Shown: positions 45,502-55,234, counted from the first letter of the stretch. The stretch is 64,000 bases of DNA from Aliikangiella coralliicola (GCF_007004725.1 NZ_ML660169.1:62001-126000), one strand, 5' to 3'. Made by a program: numbers and translations. The notes: generated by a model not told the origin, from the letters alone.

Positions 45502-46260
45502 ATGTCAACCGAAGCCCGTGCCCTCGTCGTTGTCCCTGATCAACAAATAAACGACTACCCCTTCCTAACCGAAACCATCGAGCAATTGGCCAACCGGAAA
45601 TTTCAAGTGGCTATTCGAACAAACGAGTGTCAGGGACTCAGCTATATTATGCGAGATAATCCTGATCTGATTATGGTCACTGAATCGATAGCTTGTGAAA
45701 AATGCCAACAAGTTCAAGAGAAACCCGCTAAAGGCCATAACCAGGTAACACAAAATGCCGCAATAAAACTCATTAGCCGAGCCAGGCAATCCAGCAACGC
45801 GCAGATAATGCTCCTAATGCAAAAAGAAAATGCTGAAAAAAGATTTCAAGCCTTCTCCGCCGGTGCCAATGACGTGATCACAAATCTGTTCTGCAAAGAC
45901 GAAATGTTCGTGAGAATTAGCCGCTTATTTGAAAACTCCGATTCTAGCTGGCGGCCCGGGCAACAAGCATTAAAAGCTAACCATCTGAGCCTTAATCCTG
46001 AAAATAATCAGGTCACCTGGAAAAGCGAGCCAATCTCCCTGACCAGCTCGGAATCCGAAATATTAAAGCTTCTGCTTAAATTTCGTGGTGAATATCTCAG
46101 CAAGCCTTACCTCCAAATGCACGTTTTGAAACGTCCCTATTCTCGCTATGACCGCAGCATCGATATGCATGTGAGTAACTTGCGCCGTAAGCTTGGCAAG
46201 TCAGGTCACCCTGATGATCAAATATTCGCGGTTCGTGGTTTTGGCTATTGTTATCGTTAG
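45502..46260 (+). CDS. OmpR/CpxR-like regulator with a degenerate receiver
   Basis: 252 residues. The C-terminal winged helix is intact (ISLTSSESEILKLLLKFRGEYLS, YSRYDRSIDMHVSNLRRKLG, RGFGYCYR), closest in wording to CpxR. The receiver is not: the phospho-acceptor Asp is replaced (NPDLIMVTES instead of PDLILLD), the switch Thr and the conserved Lys are absent (LLMQKEN, NLFCKDE), and a CEKC pair sits just after the missing Asp. It cannot be controlled by ordinary phosphorylation. The Cys pair plus Fur-box neighbours suggest redox or metal sensing (inference). It precedes the TonB receptor, which it may regulate. Confidence 0.8.
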   Translation: MSTEARALVVVPDQQINDYPFLTETIEQLANRKFQVAIRTNECQGLSYIMRDNPDLIMVTESIACEKCQQVQEKPAKGHNQVTQNAAIKLISRARQSSNAQIMLLMQKENAEKRFQAFSAGANDVITNLFCKDEMFVRISRLFENSDSSWRPGQQALKANHLSLNPENNQVTWKSEPISLTSSESEILKLLLKFRGEYLSKPYLQMHVLKRPYSRYDRSIDMHVSNLRRKLGKSGHPDDQIFAVRGFGYCYR

Positions 46261-46361
46261 ATTAGATTGGGCTCAAAGAATCAAATAACAACCTAACAAA
46301 AATAGTGTAAAGAATGTAAAGACGATAACTGACTTATCCCAGTTTGCCATAAAATTACAAA

Positions 46362-46376
46362 TGAGAATAATTATCA
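46362..46376 (+). promoter_or_regulatory. Fur box of the TonB receptor gene
   Basis: TGAGAAT-A-ATTATCA matches the 7-1-7 Fur consensus at 13 of 14 fixed positions. A possible -35 (TTGCCA at 46344-46349) and -10 (TAATTA at 46368-46373, 18-base spacing) place the box over the -10, the usual position for repression by iron. Confidence 0.75.
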
Positions 46377-46399
46377 TTTATAGTAAATTGGAGTTAGAC

Positions 46400-48517
46400 A
46401 TGTTTAGGGGATTCAGGCTACGAAAGGTGGTCGTAATTTCATCATTATTGTTAAACCCATTATGGGTCATCGCTGCGGAAACTGACAGTGAGTCAAACAG
46501 TGCAACGGAAGAAAAAGCAGCTGAAGAAGAAAATATGATTGTTTGGGGAACTCGGGTCACCAGCAATTCGGTTTACATGGACGACGAGACGATAGCAATC
46601 AAACAAGCCGATCATATCAGTGATCTGTTACGTGCCATTCCTGGTGTGGATGTCGGAGGTGCCCATTCCCTTAACCAGAGAATCACTATCCGCAGCATGG
46701 ACGACAAGGATCTCAGAATTACCATTGATGGTGCCAACCAGAACACCTATATGTATCATCATTTGGGTAACCTTCAAATTCACGCCGATATACTAAAAGC
46801 GGTTGATGTCGAAGTCGGTAAAAACTCGGTAATCGACGGTGGACTAGGTGGCGCAGTCAGATTTGAAACCAAACAGGCGAAAGAGCTACTGCGCGGCAAC
46901 CAGACTTTCGGTGGTCGATTGCAAGCATCTTACAATGACAACGCATCTAATGGTTACTCTTTTTCTGGCTTCGGACAATTAACAGACGAGCTGGATGTTC
47001 TAGCCTACTTTAACGCGATTGAACGAGACAATTTTGAAGTCGGCGGTGGAAAAATTCTGGACGCAGACGGAAATGAAATTGCCGGCACCGACGGAACTGT
47101 CCGTGGCTTGAAAGGCGATCTGGATGACGCACTCATAAAATTTGGCTGGGATGTTAACGCTAATCATCGATTTGAATTTGGCTACGAAGCATATAACGAC
47201 GAAGGTAACTACAGTTATCGTCCTGATATGGGATTGGCAACAGATATTGCCATTGCCGATTCGCTCAATATCCCGATAGTCTACCCCACCAAGTTCACAC
47301 GAGACACGATCACCTTAAACTATGATGTGACCACAGAGAACTCAACCCTGAAATTTGTTTTGTTCGACAACGAAAGCACCTTGTGGCGTGATGAAAGAGG
47401 CCTAATTGCCTGGCGACCACCATTTGCGACAATCAACGAAGGCGAAGCTCAAAATACCGGTTTCAATTTGATAGCGACAACCCGCCTTAACCAACCCCGT
47501 GATCATGTATTAACTTACGGCGTTGATATCATTAATTATAAAACTCAATACCGAGTCGACGGCGCAGATATCTCTGGAGAAGAAGCTACGAATCGCTCGC
47601 TTTACATTGAAGATCGAATCGATTTCGATAATGGGTTTAGTTTAATTCCTGGCCTCCGCTATGACAGCTTTGATATTCAGTCGAAGGTAGTCGACAAGAC
47701 CTTTAACGAAACCACCGCCGCAATAGCAGCAGAATATCGAGTGAACAAAAGCTTACTACTAAGAGCCAGCACCACTCAACTATTTAAGGGACCTGAAATT
47801 GGCGAGACGTTTATTGGCGCCGGACTTTATGACACACCCAACCCCGATATTGAAGCAGAAACCGGCACCAACAGCGAAATTTCTGTCGCCTATCAGGGGA
47901 AAGGTTTAGGCGCAGATAATTTGCGCACCGGCATTACATTTTTCAACACAGAAATTGAAAACCATATTTACGATTATGCGAGTAATCCAAATGGGCCGCG
48001 AACATGGAAAGACAATATTGGCGATATGACTATTGATGGCTTTGAAGCTTATCTTGGCTATTCAATAAATAATTTAACTGCCCTGTTAACCTTTTCAAAT
48101 TCCGATAGCGAACTGTCAGCGTTTGCTGATTACTCAAGCCTCGACGGATCGCGCATTGATCGAATTCAAGGCGATACCATTAGTTTTAATCTTGACTATG
48201 ATTTCGATTTAACCGATTTATCGCTCAATTGGAATTTTATGGTTGTTGATGACGTTCCTGCAGGTCCAGACTTAGATGGTCCTACTTTGTTAAATAACAA
48301 AGAAGGTTTCACCGTGCATAACATTTCGGCTCGCTGGTTACCCCAAAGTGTCGAAGGGCTAGCACTCACACTGGGTGTCGACAACTTATTTGATGAGTTT
48401 TATGCATCACAGTCTTCGCGAACCGGCGTTTCATCTCATCCATTATTTGGTCAATTGTACCTGCTCGACTATGAGCCAGGTAGAAATATAAAAATGACAA
48501 TCTCGTATCAATTTTAG
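46400..48517 (+). CDS. TonB-dependent outer membrane receptor (iron/haem type)
   Basis: 705 residues from the ATG at 46400 with GGAG six bases upstream; the earlier in-frame ATG at 46361 lies within the Fur box. Signal peptide, then a plug domain (ADHISDLLRAIPGVDVGGAH, NQRITIRSMDDKDLRITIDG) and a barrel ending in Phe (MTISYQF). Strand motifs such as NPDIEAETGTNSE resemble siderophore/haem receptors; the exact ligand is not evident. Iron repression is suggested by the Fur box. The regulator gene upstream has its own Fur-box-like site. Confidence 0.9.
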   Translation: MFRGFRLRKVVVISSLLLNPLWVIAAETDSESNSATEEKAAEEENMIVWGTRVTSNSVYMDDETIAIKQADHISDLLRAIPGVDVGGAHSLNQRITIRSMDDKDLRITIDGANQNTYMYHHLGNLQIHADILKAVDVEVGKNSVIDGGLGGAVRFETKQAKELLRGNQTFGGRLQASYNDNASNGYSFSGFGQLTDELDVLAYFNAIERDNFEVGGGKILDADGNEIAGTDGTVRGLKGDLDDALIKFGWDVNANHRFEFGYEAYNDEGNYSYRPDMGLATDIAIADSLNIPIVYPTKFTRDTITLNYDVTTENSTLKFVLFDNESTLWRDERGLIAWRPPFATINEGEAQNTGFNLIATTRLNQPRDHVLTYGVDIINYKTQYRVDGADISGEEATNRSLYIEDRIDFDNGFSLIPGLRYDSFDIQSKVVDKTFNETTAAIAAEYRVNKSLLLRASTTQLFKGPEIGETFIGAGLYDTPNPDIEAETGTNSEISVAYQGKGLGADNLRTGITFFNTEIENHIYDYASNPNGPRTWKDNIGDMTIDGFEAYLGYSINNLTALLTFSNSDSELSAFADYSSLDGSRIDRIQGDTISFNLDYDFDLTDLSLNWNFMVVDDVPAGPDLDGPTLLNNKEGFTVHNISARWLPQSVEGLALTLGVDNLFDEFYASQSSRTGVSSHPLFGQLYLLDYEPGRNIKMTISYQF

Positions 48518-48869
48518 CTTTATACTTGCCCACCCTTCGGGGTGGGTTTCTACCACTCTAGACAACAAACCACGCCAATAATTAAACTGTCTGATTAAAA
48601 GTTTATTGAAAGCTTTTAAATTGATAGTTCTTCTTAACCATCCCTCAGAAATTAGAAAATCTAAATTTTGGATAAGCTAACTATCGAATATTAGATAGTC
48701 AACGAATATGAAAATATTGTTAATGCGTCCAGTAAAAAATCAAACAATCCAAAATGAGCTTATTTATTCATATTTATTACTGAATTAGTGATATTTATTT
48801 TGATTTATTAGTAATTTTCCCCAGCCTTTTTACAATCGAGCTTCCATCTAAACAAAAGGAAATAAATCA
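48518..48869. other. Intergenic region after the TonB receptor
   Basis: It starts with the terminator at 48529. The remainder is AT-rich with no recognised gene or motif besides the ribosome site AAAGGAAA just before 48870. Confidence 0.4.
48529..48549 (+). terminator. Rho-independent terminator of the TonB receptor gene
   Basis: CCCACCC pairs with GGGTGGG around a TTCG tetraloop and is followed by TTTCT. A stable stem with a short T run, 11 bases after the stop. Confidence 0.75.
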
Positions 48870-50018
48870 ATGAAATGGATTATTAAAATATTAGTGGGGT
48901 TATTCAGTGTAATATTTGTTTCGGGGGATTTAGCGGCACAGAGCTTCTTAAGCTATACCTTTAATGTTGAGGATAATGTACTGCGTGGTCAAATCACGCG
49001 CCATTATATGAAAGTCCAGGATCCAACATCTTGTGATTTTTATGGTCGCTCTAGTATTAAACGCGGTGATCAATGCGAACCAGTCATCAAACTTATCCCG
49101 CCGGCTTATCCTGAAATTCATTTTTTCGTCAATGATTCTCTTGCCGAACTATTGAAATACCAGGCTTCAAAAGGACCTAACGGTCTTATCATCAAAAAAC
49201 TATCATTAAATGCTAACGATAAAGAACTATCAAAATACGTTAAAGAAGGCCGTGCGGAAATAAAGCAAAATCTCAAAAACTTTGCCGACGATTTTCAGGC
49301 TGCCAATGGCGGAAATCGAACCATACCAATTGCGAAAATGACAATTAATGGCAAACCTGATTGTACTCAGGGAGAAGGTAATGAGCTGATGGATAGTTCT
49401 CTTGATGTGATCAAAAGAGATATTAATAGTTACTTTCAACAACAAATAAAAGCAGGCAACTATCCTGTCTTCGAGCGACGCCAGAATGGAGTTCGCCAGA
49501 TTAACGCCAGTATTAGCCTTGGTAAAGATGGAGTTAGTGGTACTGCGGGCGGCGGCTACGCCTGGTCGACGGGTCAGTATTCTGATATCAAATTTAGTGA
49601 TGGTGGTATCGCTCGCTATGTCTTTGACGGTGAAGAACCTTACTTAGATTTAGATAATAGTTATACGCCACCATTGGGCGCATTAAACACATCAATCAGA
49701 TTTTCTAACTTTTTTAGCCGAACCGGTAAGCAAGGTCCTGTGCAATGGGTTGGGCATAGCCTTATTGACGAAAAAGACAGTTGCTTTTTTAAAGAGATCG
49801 AAACGACCTTAGAGATACTAGATGTACCCGTTACCGACCAAAGAGGAACAAACGCCGGATTTGCAGGACAATGTACCGGCAGCAATAGCTATGGCAATAT
49901 GGTTGAATTTAGCTACTGGGTTCAAACTGCGCGTTTTAGCGGTGGTAAAATTACGATAAGCATGAGGAAGATTTCTGTAAGAATGAATCGACACGAATAT
50001 AGCCAAATGTGTCGCTGA
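48870..50018 (+). CDS. Hypothetical exported protein, 382 residues
   Basis: A signal peptide (IIKILVGLFSVIFVSGDLAAQ) is followed by a soluble protein with six Cys, which suggests disulfides in the periplasm or outside. Readable blocks are PTSCDFYGRSSIKRGDQCEP, a Lys-rich helix (KEGRAEIKQNLKNFADDF) and a Gly-rich segment (SLGKDGVSGTAGGGYAWSTG). I do not recognise a family. It has a good ribosome site (AAAGGAAA) and a hairpin downstream. No operon partner. Confidence 0.7.
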   Translation: MKWIIKILVGLFSVIFVSGDLAAQSFLSYTFNVEDNVLRGQITRHYMKVQDPTSCDFYGRSSIKRGDQCEPVIKLIPPAYPEIHFFVNDSLAELLKYQASKGPNGLIIKKLSLNANDKELSKYVKEGRAEIKQNLKNFADDFQAANGGNRTIPIAKMTINGKPDCTQGEGNELMDSSLDVIKRDINSYFQQQIKAGNYPVFERRQNGVRQINASISLGKDGVSGTAGGGYAWSTGQYSDIKFSDGGIARYVFDGEEPYLDLDNSYTPPLGALNTSIRFSNFFSRTGKQGPVQWVGHSLIDEKDSCFFKEIETTLEILDVPVTDQRGTNAGFAGQCTGSNSYGNMVEFSYWVQTARFSGGKITISMRKISVRMNRHEYSQMCR

Positions 50019-50066
50019 TATCATATTTGGCATTTACATAGATCATAAATTGTATGACTAAAGATC

Positions 50067-50092
50067 ACGTGGAGACACGAAGGTCTCCGTGT
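50067..50092. terminator. Weak hairpin between convergent genes
   Basis: GGAGAC (50071-50076) pairs with GTCTCC (50083-50088), extended by G-U pairs. There is no clear T run. Confidence 0.35.
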
Positions 50093-50161
50093 GTCTTAAA
50101 AGATAGTATTTACCGTAAGTAAATTTTTAGAATGAAGTTTTTTCAGACCTGCTTCCTGTTT

Positions 50162-51067
50162 TCAACCTGCATTTAAAATCTCATTAATCAAATTTCTTAA
50201 CCACTGATGAGCAGGATCATAATGTACCACTGGGCCCCATAACATACTCACATCAATTGCAGGAATCTCAATTGGTGGTTTCAAACATTTTATCGCGACT
50301 TCACGGCTTGCAAGCTCAGCTATCTTCCTTGGAATGGTTGCAATCAGTTCTGTTTCAGCAACAATTCTTGTCGGCGACATAAAGTAATGTGAATAGACTT
50401 TAACCCGTCGCTTTAAACCTTTCTCCGATAAGATTGCATCAACTAATGAAACACCACTCCCCTTAGGACTGATTAACACATGCTCTTCATTAACAAATTG
50501 CTGGAGCCCAATTCTATTTGAAATTACCCGCGGATGATTCTTGCTAACAATTGTGACCATATCTTCCCGCCAGAGTAATTTTTTTCGAAAATTTTCCGGA
50601 GCCTTTTCAAAGCGTCCAATGATTAGGTCGACATCGCTACCAGTCTTTTCTAATTCAAAATCGTTAATTCGCGTACATCGAATCGTCGTTTGCCGTGAGT
50701 GCTCCGCAAGATAATTAACGAGCCTGGGTAGCAACAAAGTTTCAACATAATCGGACATTGCTAGCACAAAGGTTCTCTGGCTTTTTTGCGGATCAAATTG
50801 AATTTCAGGATTAACCGCAACCTGGAGTTGCTTTAATGGCAGTTGAACTGACTCATACAACTGCTCCGATTTAACCGTCGGCACCATTCCATTTGATGAC
50901 TTAATAAACAATGGATCACCAAACTGAGTTCGCATTCGAGATAAAGCGTGGCTAATTGCCGACTGCGTCACCCCCGCTCGCTCCGCGGTTTGGGTAACGC
51001 TACGAGTTTCAAATAGTAACGAGAAAATAACCAGCAAATTTAAATCATACTCATGAATATACTTCAT
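50162..51067 (-). CDS. LysR-family transcriptional regulator
   Basis: 301 residues. The N-terminal helix-turn-helix is typical: DLNLLVIFSLLFETRSVTQTAERAGVTQSAISHALSRMR. The effector domain follows (about 90-300). Divergent from the epimerase-like gene, so it may control that gene, as LysR regulators usually control a divergent neighbour. The inducer is unknown. Confidence 0.93.
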   Translation of the reverse strand: MKYIHEYDLNLLVIFSLLFETRSVTQTAERAGVTQSAISHALSRMRTQFGDPLFIKSSNGMVPTVKSEQLYESVQLPLKQLQVAVNPEIQFDPQKSQRTFVLAMSDYVETLLLPRLVNYLAEHSRQTTIRCTRINDFELEKTGSDVDLIIGRFEKAPENFRKKLLWREDMVTIVSKNHPRVISNRIGLQQFVNEEHVLISPKGSGVSLVDAILSEKGLKRRVKVYSHYFMSPTRIVAETELIATIPRKIAELASREVAIKCLKPPIEIPAIDVSMLWGPVVHYDPAHQWLRNLINEILNAG

Positions 51068-51156
51068 AATCTAATTCAACATCATTAATTTTACTCAATA
51101 TAGCAAAAGTGATGAAATTTACCTACTGCAAAAACATATCAATTAAAGAGAGTAAG

Positions 51157-52047
51157 ATGAAAGTTTTTATCACGGGCGCAACAGGTTATGTCGGACGACA
51201 TATCGTTAAAGTTTTTTTAGAAAGCGGTTATCAGGTCACCGCGCTCACCCGACAACTCAACCGCACCCAGCAGGCTCAAATATCATCACCCAACCTAACC
51301 TGGTTAGAAGGTTCATTAGAATCGGTTAAGCAATGGGCACCACTTTTACCACCGCAAAACACAATCATTCATTGTGCAATGAGTTATACCGATGGCGAAA
51401 AAGAAGTGTCTGAACTCGATGAAAACGTCGTAATAGAATTACTGAAGCACAACAGCCATTTTATTTACACCGGCAACCTTTTTGCTTGTCCATTGCCGGC
51501 GCAAAATACCGTCAAAAATCAAATTAGTGAAATAGCTTATCCCTCTGACAGCAATTGGCGAATCAGAACAGAAAACCTGGTATTAAACCAATCTCAACCA
51601 TCGTCAATTATTCGCCCTGGTTTCGTTTATGGTGGTGCGGGTGGTTACCTGTGGCACATGGTTCCTAAGCAGGAGGACGGAAATTTGCATTATGTAGAAT
51701 CAGCTACCGCGACTTGGCCAATGATTCACGTCGAAGATTTAGCACGGCTTTATTTGCATATTGCGAAAAATAAAATAGAGGGGATATTCCACGGAGCCGA
51801 CGGTGTAGAAACCAAAGTATCCAGCATTTTAAGCCAGCTTTCTAATCTATACTCTGCGCCGCTAGTGCCAGTTAAATTTGAAGAGGCGAAAGAAACTTTA
51901 GGAAAAGTCGCGTCCTATATGCAAACCTGTTACCTCACAGATACGACCAAAACGCGTAGCTCTGGCTGGCATCCAGAAAAACCCGACTTCACCCATCATG
52001 CCGAGGCTGCTTATTTAGATTTTCAGAAAAATCTCAAAAATCAATAA
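51157..52047 (+). CDS. NAD-dependent epimerase/dehydratase-like protein
   Basis: 296 residues from the ATG at 51157 (the frame extends to 51109). Rossmann motif KVFITGATGYVGRHIVKVFLESG. The canonical YxxxK is not obvious (the region reads YPSDSNWRIRTENL), so it is an atypical extended SDR, possibly an NmrA/SDR_a-like protein with a regulatory or redox role. Further SDR features: SSIIRPGFVYGGAG and WPMIHVEDLARLYLH. Divergent from the LysR gene. Confidence 0.8.
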   Translation: MKVFITGATGYVGRHIVKVFLESGYQVTALTRQLNRTQQAQISSPNLTWLEGSLESVKQWAPLLPPQNTIIHCAMSYTDGEKEVSELDENVVIELLKHNSHFIYTGNLFACPLPAQNTVKNQISEIAYPSDSNWRIRTENLVLNQSQPSSIIRPGFVYGGAGGYLWHMVPKQEDGNLHYVESATATWPMIHVEDLARLYLHIAKNKIEGIFHGADGVETKVSSILSQLSNLYSAPLVPVKFEEAKETLGKVASYMQTCYLTDTTKTRSSGWHPEKPDFTHHAEAAYLDFQKNLKNQ

Positions 52048-52449
52048 AGAGACAGTGGTCAACGAGACTTAATTCAAACTAAGTCTCCTGCTCCTATTTA
52101 TATACCCAAACTACTTGAAGATGCAGGATTCAAGTAGTTTGGGTATAACTGTCACGTCATCCACAGGAATCTATATTAAAGCCTTAATATTCAAGGCTTT
52201 CTAGCGATTTAAAGTCACAGCAAGCCCCAAGGCAGGCTTCAAGTTAAAGTTCTAGTTAGGTTAATACACTTCAACTAGTCCCTCTTTAAGACTCGAATTC
52301 AATGAATAACGCTTTACACACCATTTATCTTGATTAGGAAAATCGGTATGATTACTTAAAAGCGAATATAACGACTGGAGAGCTATTCGAAGCAATCTAC
52401 CAGTTAACCTAGAAGCCTTAACATCAGGCATTTTGATAAAGGAAAAATA
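52048..52449. other. Intergenic stretch with two inverted repeats
   Basis: GAGACTTA (52064-52071) and TAAGTCTC (52080-52087) may terminate the epimerase gene, though no T run follows. Then comes the long palindrome at 52101. The remainder up to the aminopeptidase is featureless apart from AAAGGAAAA before 52450. Confidence 0.4.
52101..52147. repeat. Perfect 19-base inverted repeat, MITE/REP-like
   Basis: TATACCCAAACTACTTGAA (52101-52119) is the exact reverse complement of 52129-52147, around the loop GATGCAGGA. Palindromes of this wording occur dispersed in several gammaproteobacterial genomes as small repeat elements. Its length and perfection exclude chance. It may also terminate transcription. 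Confidence 0.8.
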
Positions 52450-54003
52450 ATGGCTTATCCAACCCCCGTCAGAATTGAAAGCTCAAACGATCTTTCAAAC
52501 AACAGCAGTCGTTTTGACGCTGTTATCCTGGTATCTCCAAAAGCACAATTGGAGTCCTACGCACCAATTGACAATGCGCTAAAAAACGCACAAAAAGTTG
52601 ACCGCCGAATTGGTAATGACCACGTTCTTATTCACTGTTCAGAGATCGCTGGTGGCCGCTTAATTCACGCATTTACTGGTAATTTGGATAAAGATTACGA
52701 TGATGTCCGTAATTTTGGTGATGCTGCTAAAGCCGGTCTGCAGATAGCGAAAAACGCAGGCGCGATTAACCCGGCAATTATTGTTGACCAAGTTCCTCAA
52801 ACTAACGATTATCAACACGCACTGGAACTCGCTTACTTAGGTTCTTGCCAGGGTTTGTGGCAACCGCTCGAAGCACGTCAAGCGTTAGGAGAAGAAGAAA
52901 TAGAATCAGTTAAAACCATTGGCCTTTTTGATCCAGACTCAAAAGTCGACCTGCAATATCTATCGGCAGCAGAAGCAGGCCGACGACTTGGCCGAGATTT
53001 GTGCGGTACTGAACCAGAAAGAATGGCTCCCATCGGTTTCGCAAATTACTGTGTTGAAGCATTTTCTGGTAGCGAAGTTAAAGTCAATGTGATTGACGAC
53101 AGAGAGAGATTTGCAAAAGATTTTCCGCTGTTTGACGCGGTCGCGAGAGCCTCTTACTCAGTCGAGCGCCATCACCCAAGAATTATCGAACTCGAATATC
53201 AAAGCGACGGCCCGATCGAAAAAACTTTAATGATAGTCGGTAAGGCAGTTACCTATGACACCGGTGGTGCCGATCTTAAGACCGGTGGTCATATGGCCGG
53301 AATGAGCCGAGACAAAGGGGGCGGTGCGGCAGTAGCAGGCTTTATGAAAACATTGGCGGAATTCAAACCCAAAGGAATTAAAGTAGTTGCAAAAATCGCC
53401 GCAGTAAGAAATTCCATTGGTACCGATGCTTATGTCGCTGACGAAATTATTACCGGGCACTCTGGTAAGCGAGTTCGCATTGGCAACACTGATGCAGAAG
53501 GTCGTTTGGCGATGGTTGATTCTCTCTCTCATTTCCGCGCACAAGCAGTGAACGAAGTTAATCCACAATTATTTACTGTCGCAACACTGACTGGCCATGC
53601 TTTGTTAAGTGTCGGTCCATACACAGCATTAGTTGAAAATGGTCCGGCGCGCCAGGCAAATTTATCGGATCATATCGCTCAATCCGGTGACCTTTGGGGC
53701 GATGGATGCGATATAAGTCGCTCACGTCGTGAAGACTGGGATATTATTCGCCCGCGCACTAAAGCCGATGATGTACTTTCCTCTAACAATGGTCCATCAG
53801 CAACCACAAAGCGTGGCCACCAATTCCCAATGGCATTTTTATCTTTAGCTTCAGGCCTGGATAATCACGGTAACAATAGTGAGAAACCTGTACCTTATGT
53901 TCATGTGGATATTGCAGGTAGTGGCGTTGAGTCTGGCGATTGGCAACATGATAAACCGACTGCCGCTCCAATCTTGGCATTGGCTGGCACTTATTTACGT
54001 TAG
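52450..54003 (+). CDS. M17 leucyl aminopeptidase-family protein
   Basis: 517 residues. The M17 metal and substrate motifs are all present: VGKAVTYDTGGADLKTGGHM, GMSRDKGGGAA and the bicarbonate-binding NTDAEGRLAMVDSL. The enzyme should release N-terminal residues from peptides in the cytosol and is normally a hexamer. The N-terminal domain (about 1-190) is less similar to PepA, so it is a different M17 subgroup. It has AAAGGAAAA as ribosome site. A perfect hairpin follows. Confidence 0.92.
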   Translation: MAYPTPVRIESSNDLSNNSSRFDAVILVSPKAQLESYAPIDNALKNAQKVDRRIGNDHVLIHCSEIAGGRLIHAFTGNLDKDYDDVRNFGDAAKAGLQIAKNAGAINPAIIVDQVPQTNDYQHALELAYLGSCQGLWQPLEARQALGEEEIESVKTIGLFDPDSKVDLQYLSAAEAGRRLGRDLCGTEPERMAPIGFANYCVEAFSGSEVKVNVIDDRERFAKDFPLFDAVARASYSVERHHPRIIELEYQSDGPIEKTLMIVGKAVTYDTGGADLKTGGHMAGMSRDKGGGAAVAGFMKTLAEFKPKGIKVVAKIAAVRNSIGTDAYVADEIITGHSGKRVRIGNTDAEGRLAMVDSLSHFRAQAVNEVNPQLFTVATLTGHALLSVGPYTALVENGPARQANLSDHIAQSGDLWGDGCDISRSRREDWDIIRPRTKADDVLSSNNGPSATTKRGHQFPMAFLSLASGLDNHGNNSEKPVPYVHVDIAGSGVESGDWQHDKPTAAPILALAGTYLR

Positions 54004-54033
54004 TTAATAACGAGTTTATTTTATCTATCATAA

Positions 54034-54063
54034 ATCTCCACACAATGTATTTTGTGTGGAGAT
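54034..54063 (+). terminator. Hairpin terminator after the aminopeptidase gene
   Basis: A perfect 12-base stem ATCTCCACACAA/TTGTGTGGAGAT around TGTATT. No T run, but position and stability fit termination. Confidence 0.65.
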
Positions 54064-54198
54064 GATATTACTGGCTTCTTCTACATTACAAGCGCCTTCT
54101 TCATTACTCTGGTAATCAGAAAAATTTAATTAACCTGAGGTTAATTACTAAACCTTACTCCGCTTTCTCTATATATTACTCGCACACATCTTTGCCAA

Positions 54199-54630
54199 TT
54201 ATTGTACCGCTTTAAGGTGTCTCCTCCGCCTCATAATAGCAAGAGTCAAAGCGCCTAATAAAAAGCCCGGGATTATTTGAATAAGCGATCCGTAAAATAG
54301 TTGCCCAATCAGCGCCTGGCTCCAATTATCAAAAATGTCATAATGAGTCCCCAACTCCCAGGTTTTAGTTATCCACCAAAGTACAAAAACAGGGATCCGC
54401 GATAACGGTGAAAAGATGGCTAAAGCTAGCAAGAGAAGTAAGTAGGGATCTTTTTCCGTCGATAACTTGATCCCCCAATAAATTGCGACTCCCAACGTCA
54501 ACCAAAGTAATCCGATAAGAAAAATGAAAACTTCGGGTATTCCAGCTAGTTCAAGAAAAAAGCGAACAGGCGTAACAATTAAAGCAATCAATACCGGAAC
54601 TACAGCAAGTCTTAAAGCACGTTTTATCAT
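54199..54630 (-). CDS. Hypothetical membrane protein, 143 residues
   Basis: About four membrane helices (LAVVPVLIALIVTPVRFFL, IFLIGLLWLTLGVAIYW, LLLLLALAIFSPLSRIPVF, IIPGFLLGALTLAIM) and a basic end. I do not recognise a family. No operon partner; the next genes are 130 bases away. Confidence 0.65.
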   Translation of the reverse strand: MIKRALRLAVVPVLIALIVTPVRFFLELAGIPEVFIFLIGLLWLTLGVAIYWGIKLSTEKDPYLLLLLALAIFSPLSRIPVFVLWWITKTWELGTHYDIFDNWSQALIGQLFYGSLIQIIPGFLLGALTLAIMRRRRHLKAVQ

Positions 54631-54757
54631 ATTAGGTCACCATCCAAACTCTGACACTCAATTTTTCTTTTGACTAATTAACAACAATTGTAATCAACGG
54701 ACAAAATGCATCAATATTCCCTGCTCACTATTGATTAAGTAGACAATTTCCTTCTGA

Positions 54758-55234
54758 TTATTTAGCGTTTTTATTGAATGGTGCTTTCAACTCAAGAAGA
54801 TAAAACTTATCTTCTTCCTTGATAATGCGAAAACTATTCTTCTGATAAAATCGAAGCGCCCCTTCGTTAATCTTGAAACAACGCAATCTAAGAATTTTGC
54901 CTGGATGGTTTGACTGCAATAAATTTAAGGTGGGCATTCCCAAACCGCTACTTCTATGTTCTGGTTTAAGAACAATCATGTTGACATAAATTTCGTCGGC
55001 CGATTCTTGATATTGAATATACCCGGCCTCTATTCCCTCAAATAGTATGAAAGAAGTATTAAGCTTGAAAAAGTTTTCCTTAAACTCTCTAGTTTGCCAG
55101 CCAATATCCCAACCCCATATTTTTTCAATATGGTGTTGCATGGCATCAACATAAATATTCCAAACATCTTCCTTATCTACATTAGTACACTTTCTAAACA
55201 CCAATGCATTAGCTTGGCCTATACGACACTTCAA
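54758..55234 (-). CDS. GNAT-family N-acetyltransferase
   Basis: 158 residues. KPEHRSSGLGMPTLNLLQSN is the acetyl-CoA loop and EGALRFYQKNSFRII the end motif. The family start LVFRKCTNVDKEDVWNIY lies ten residues inside the longest frame (TTG start at 55234), so the true start could be later. No clear ribosome site at either. Substrate unknown. Confidence 0.75.
   Translation of the reverse strand: MKCRIGQANALVFRKCTNVDKEDVWNIYVDAMQHHIEKIWGWDIGWQTREFKENFFKLNTSFILFEGIEAGYIQYQESADEIYVNMIVLKPEHRSSGLGMPTLNLLQSNHPGKILRLRCFKINEGALRFYQKNSFRIIKEEDKFYLLELKAPFNKNAK

Noticed and set aside
50202-50232. Extra TGATCC sites inside coding regions (for example in the LysR gene)
   Set aside because: No suitable -10 at 17-18 bases before a gene; expected by chance.
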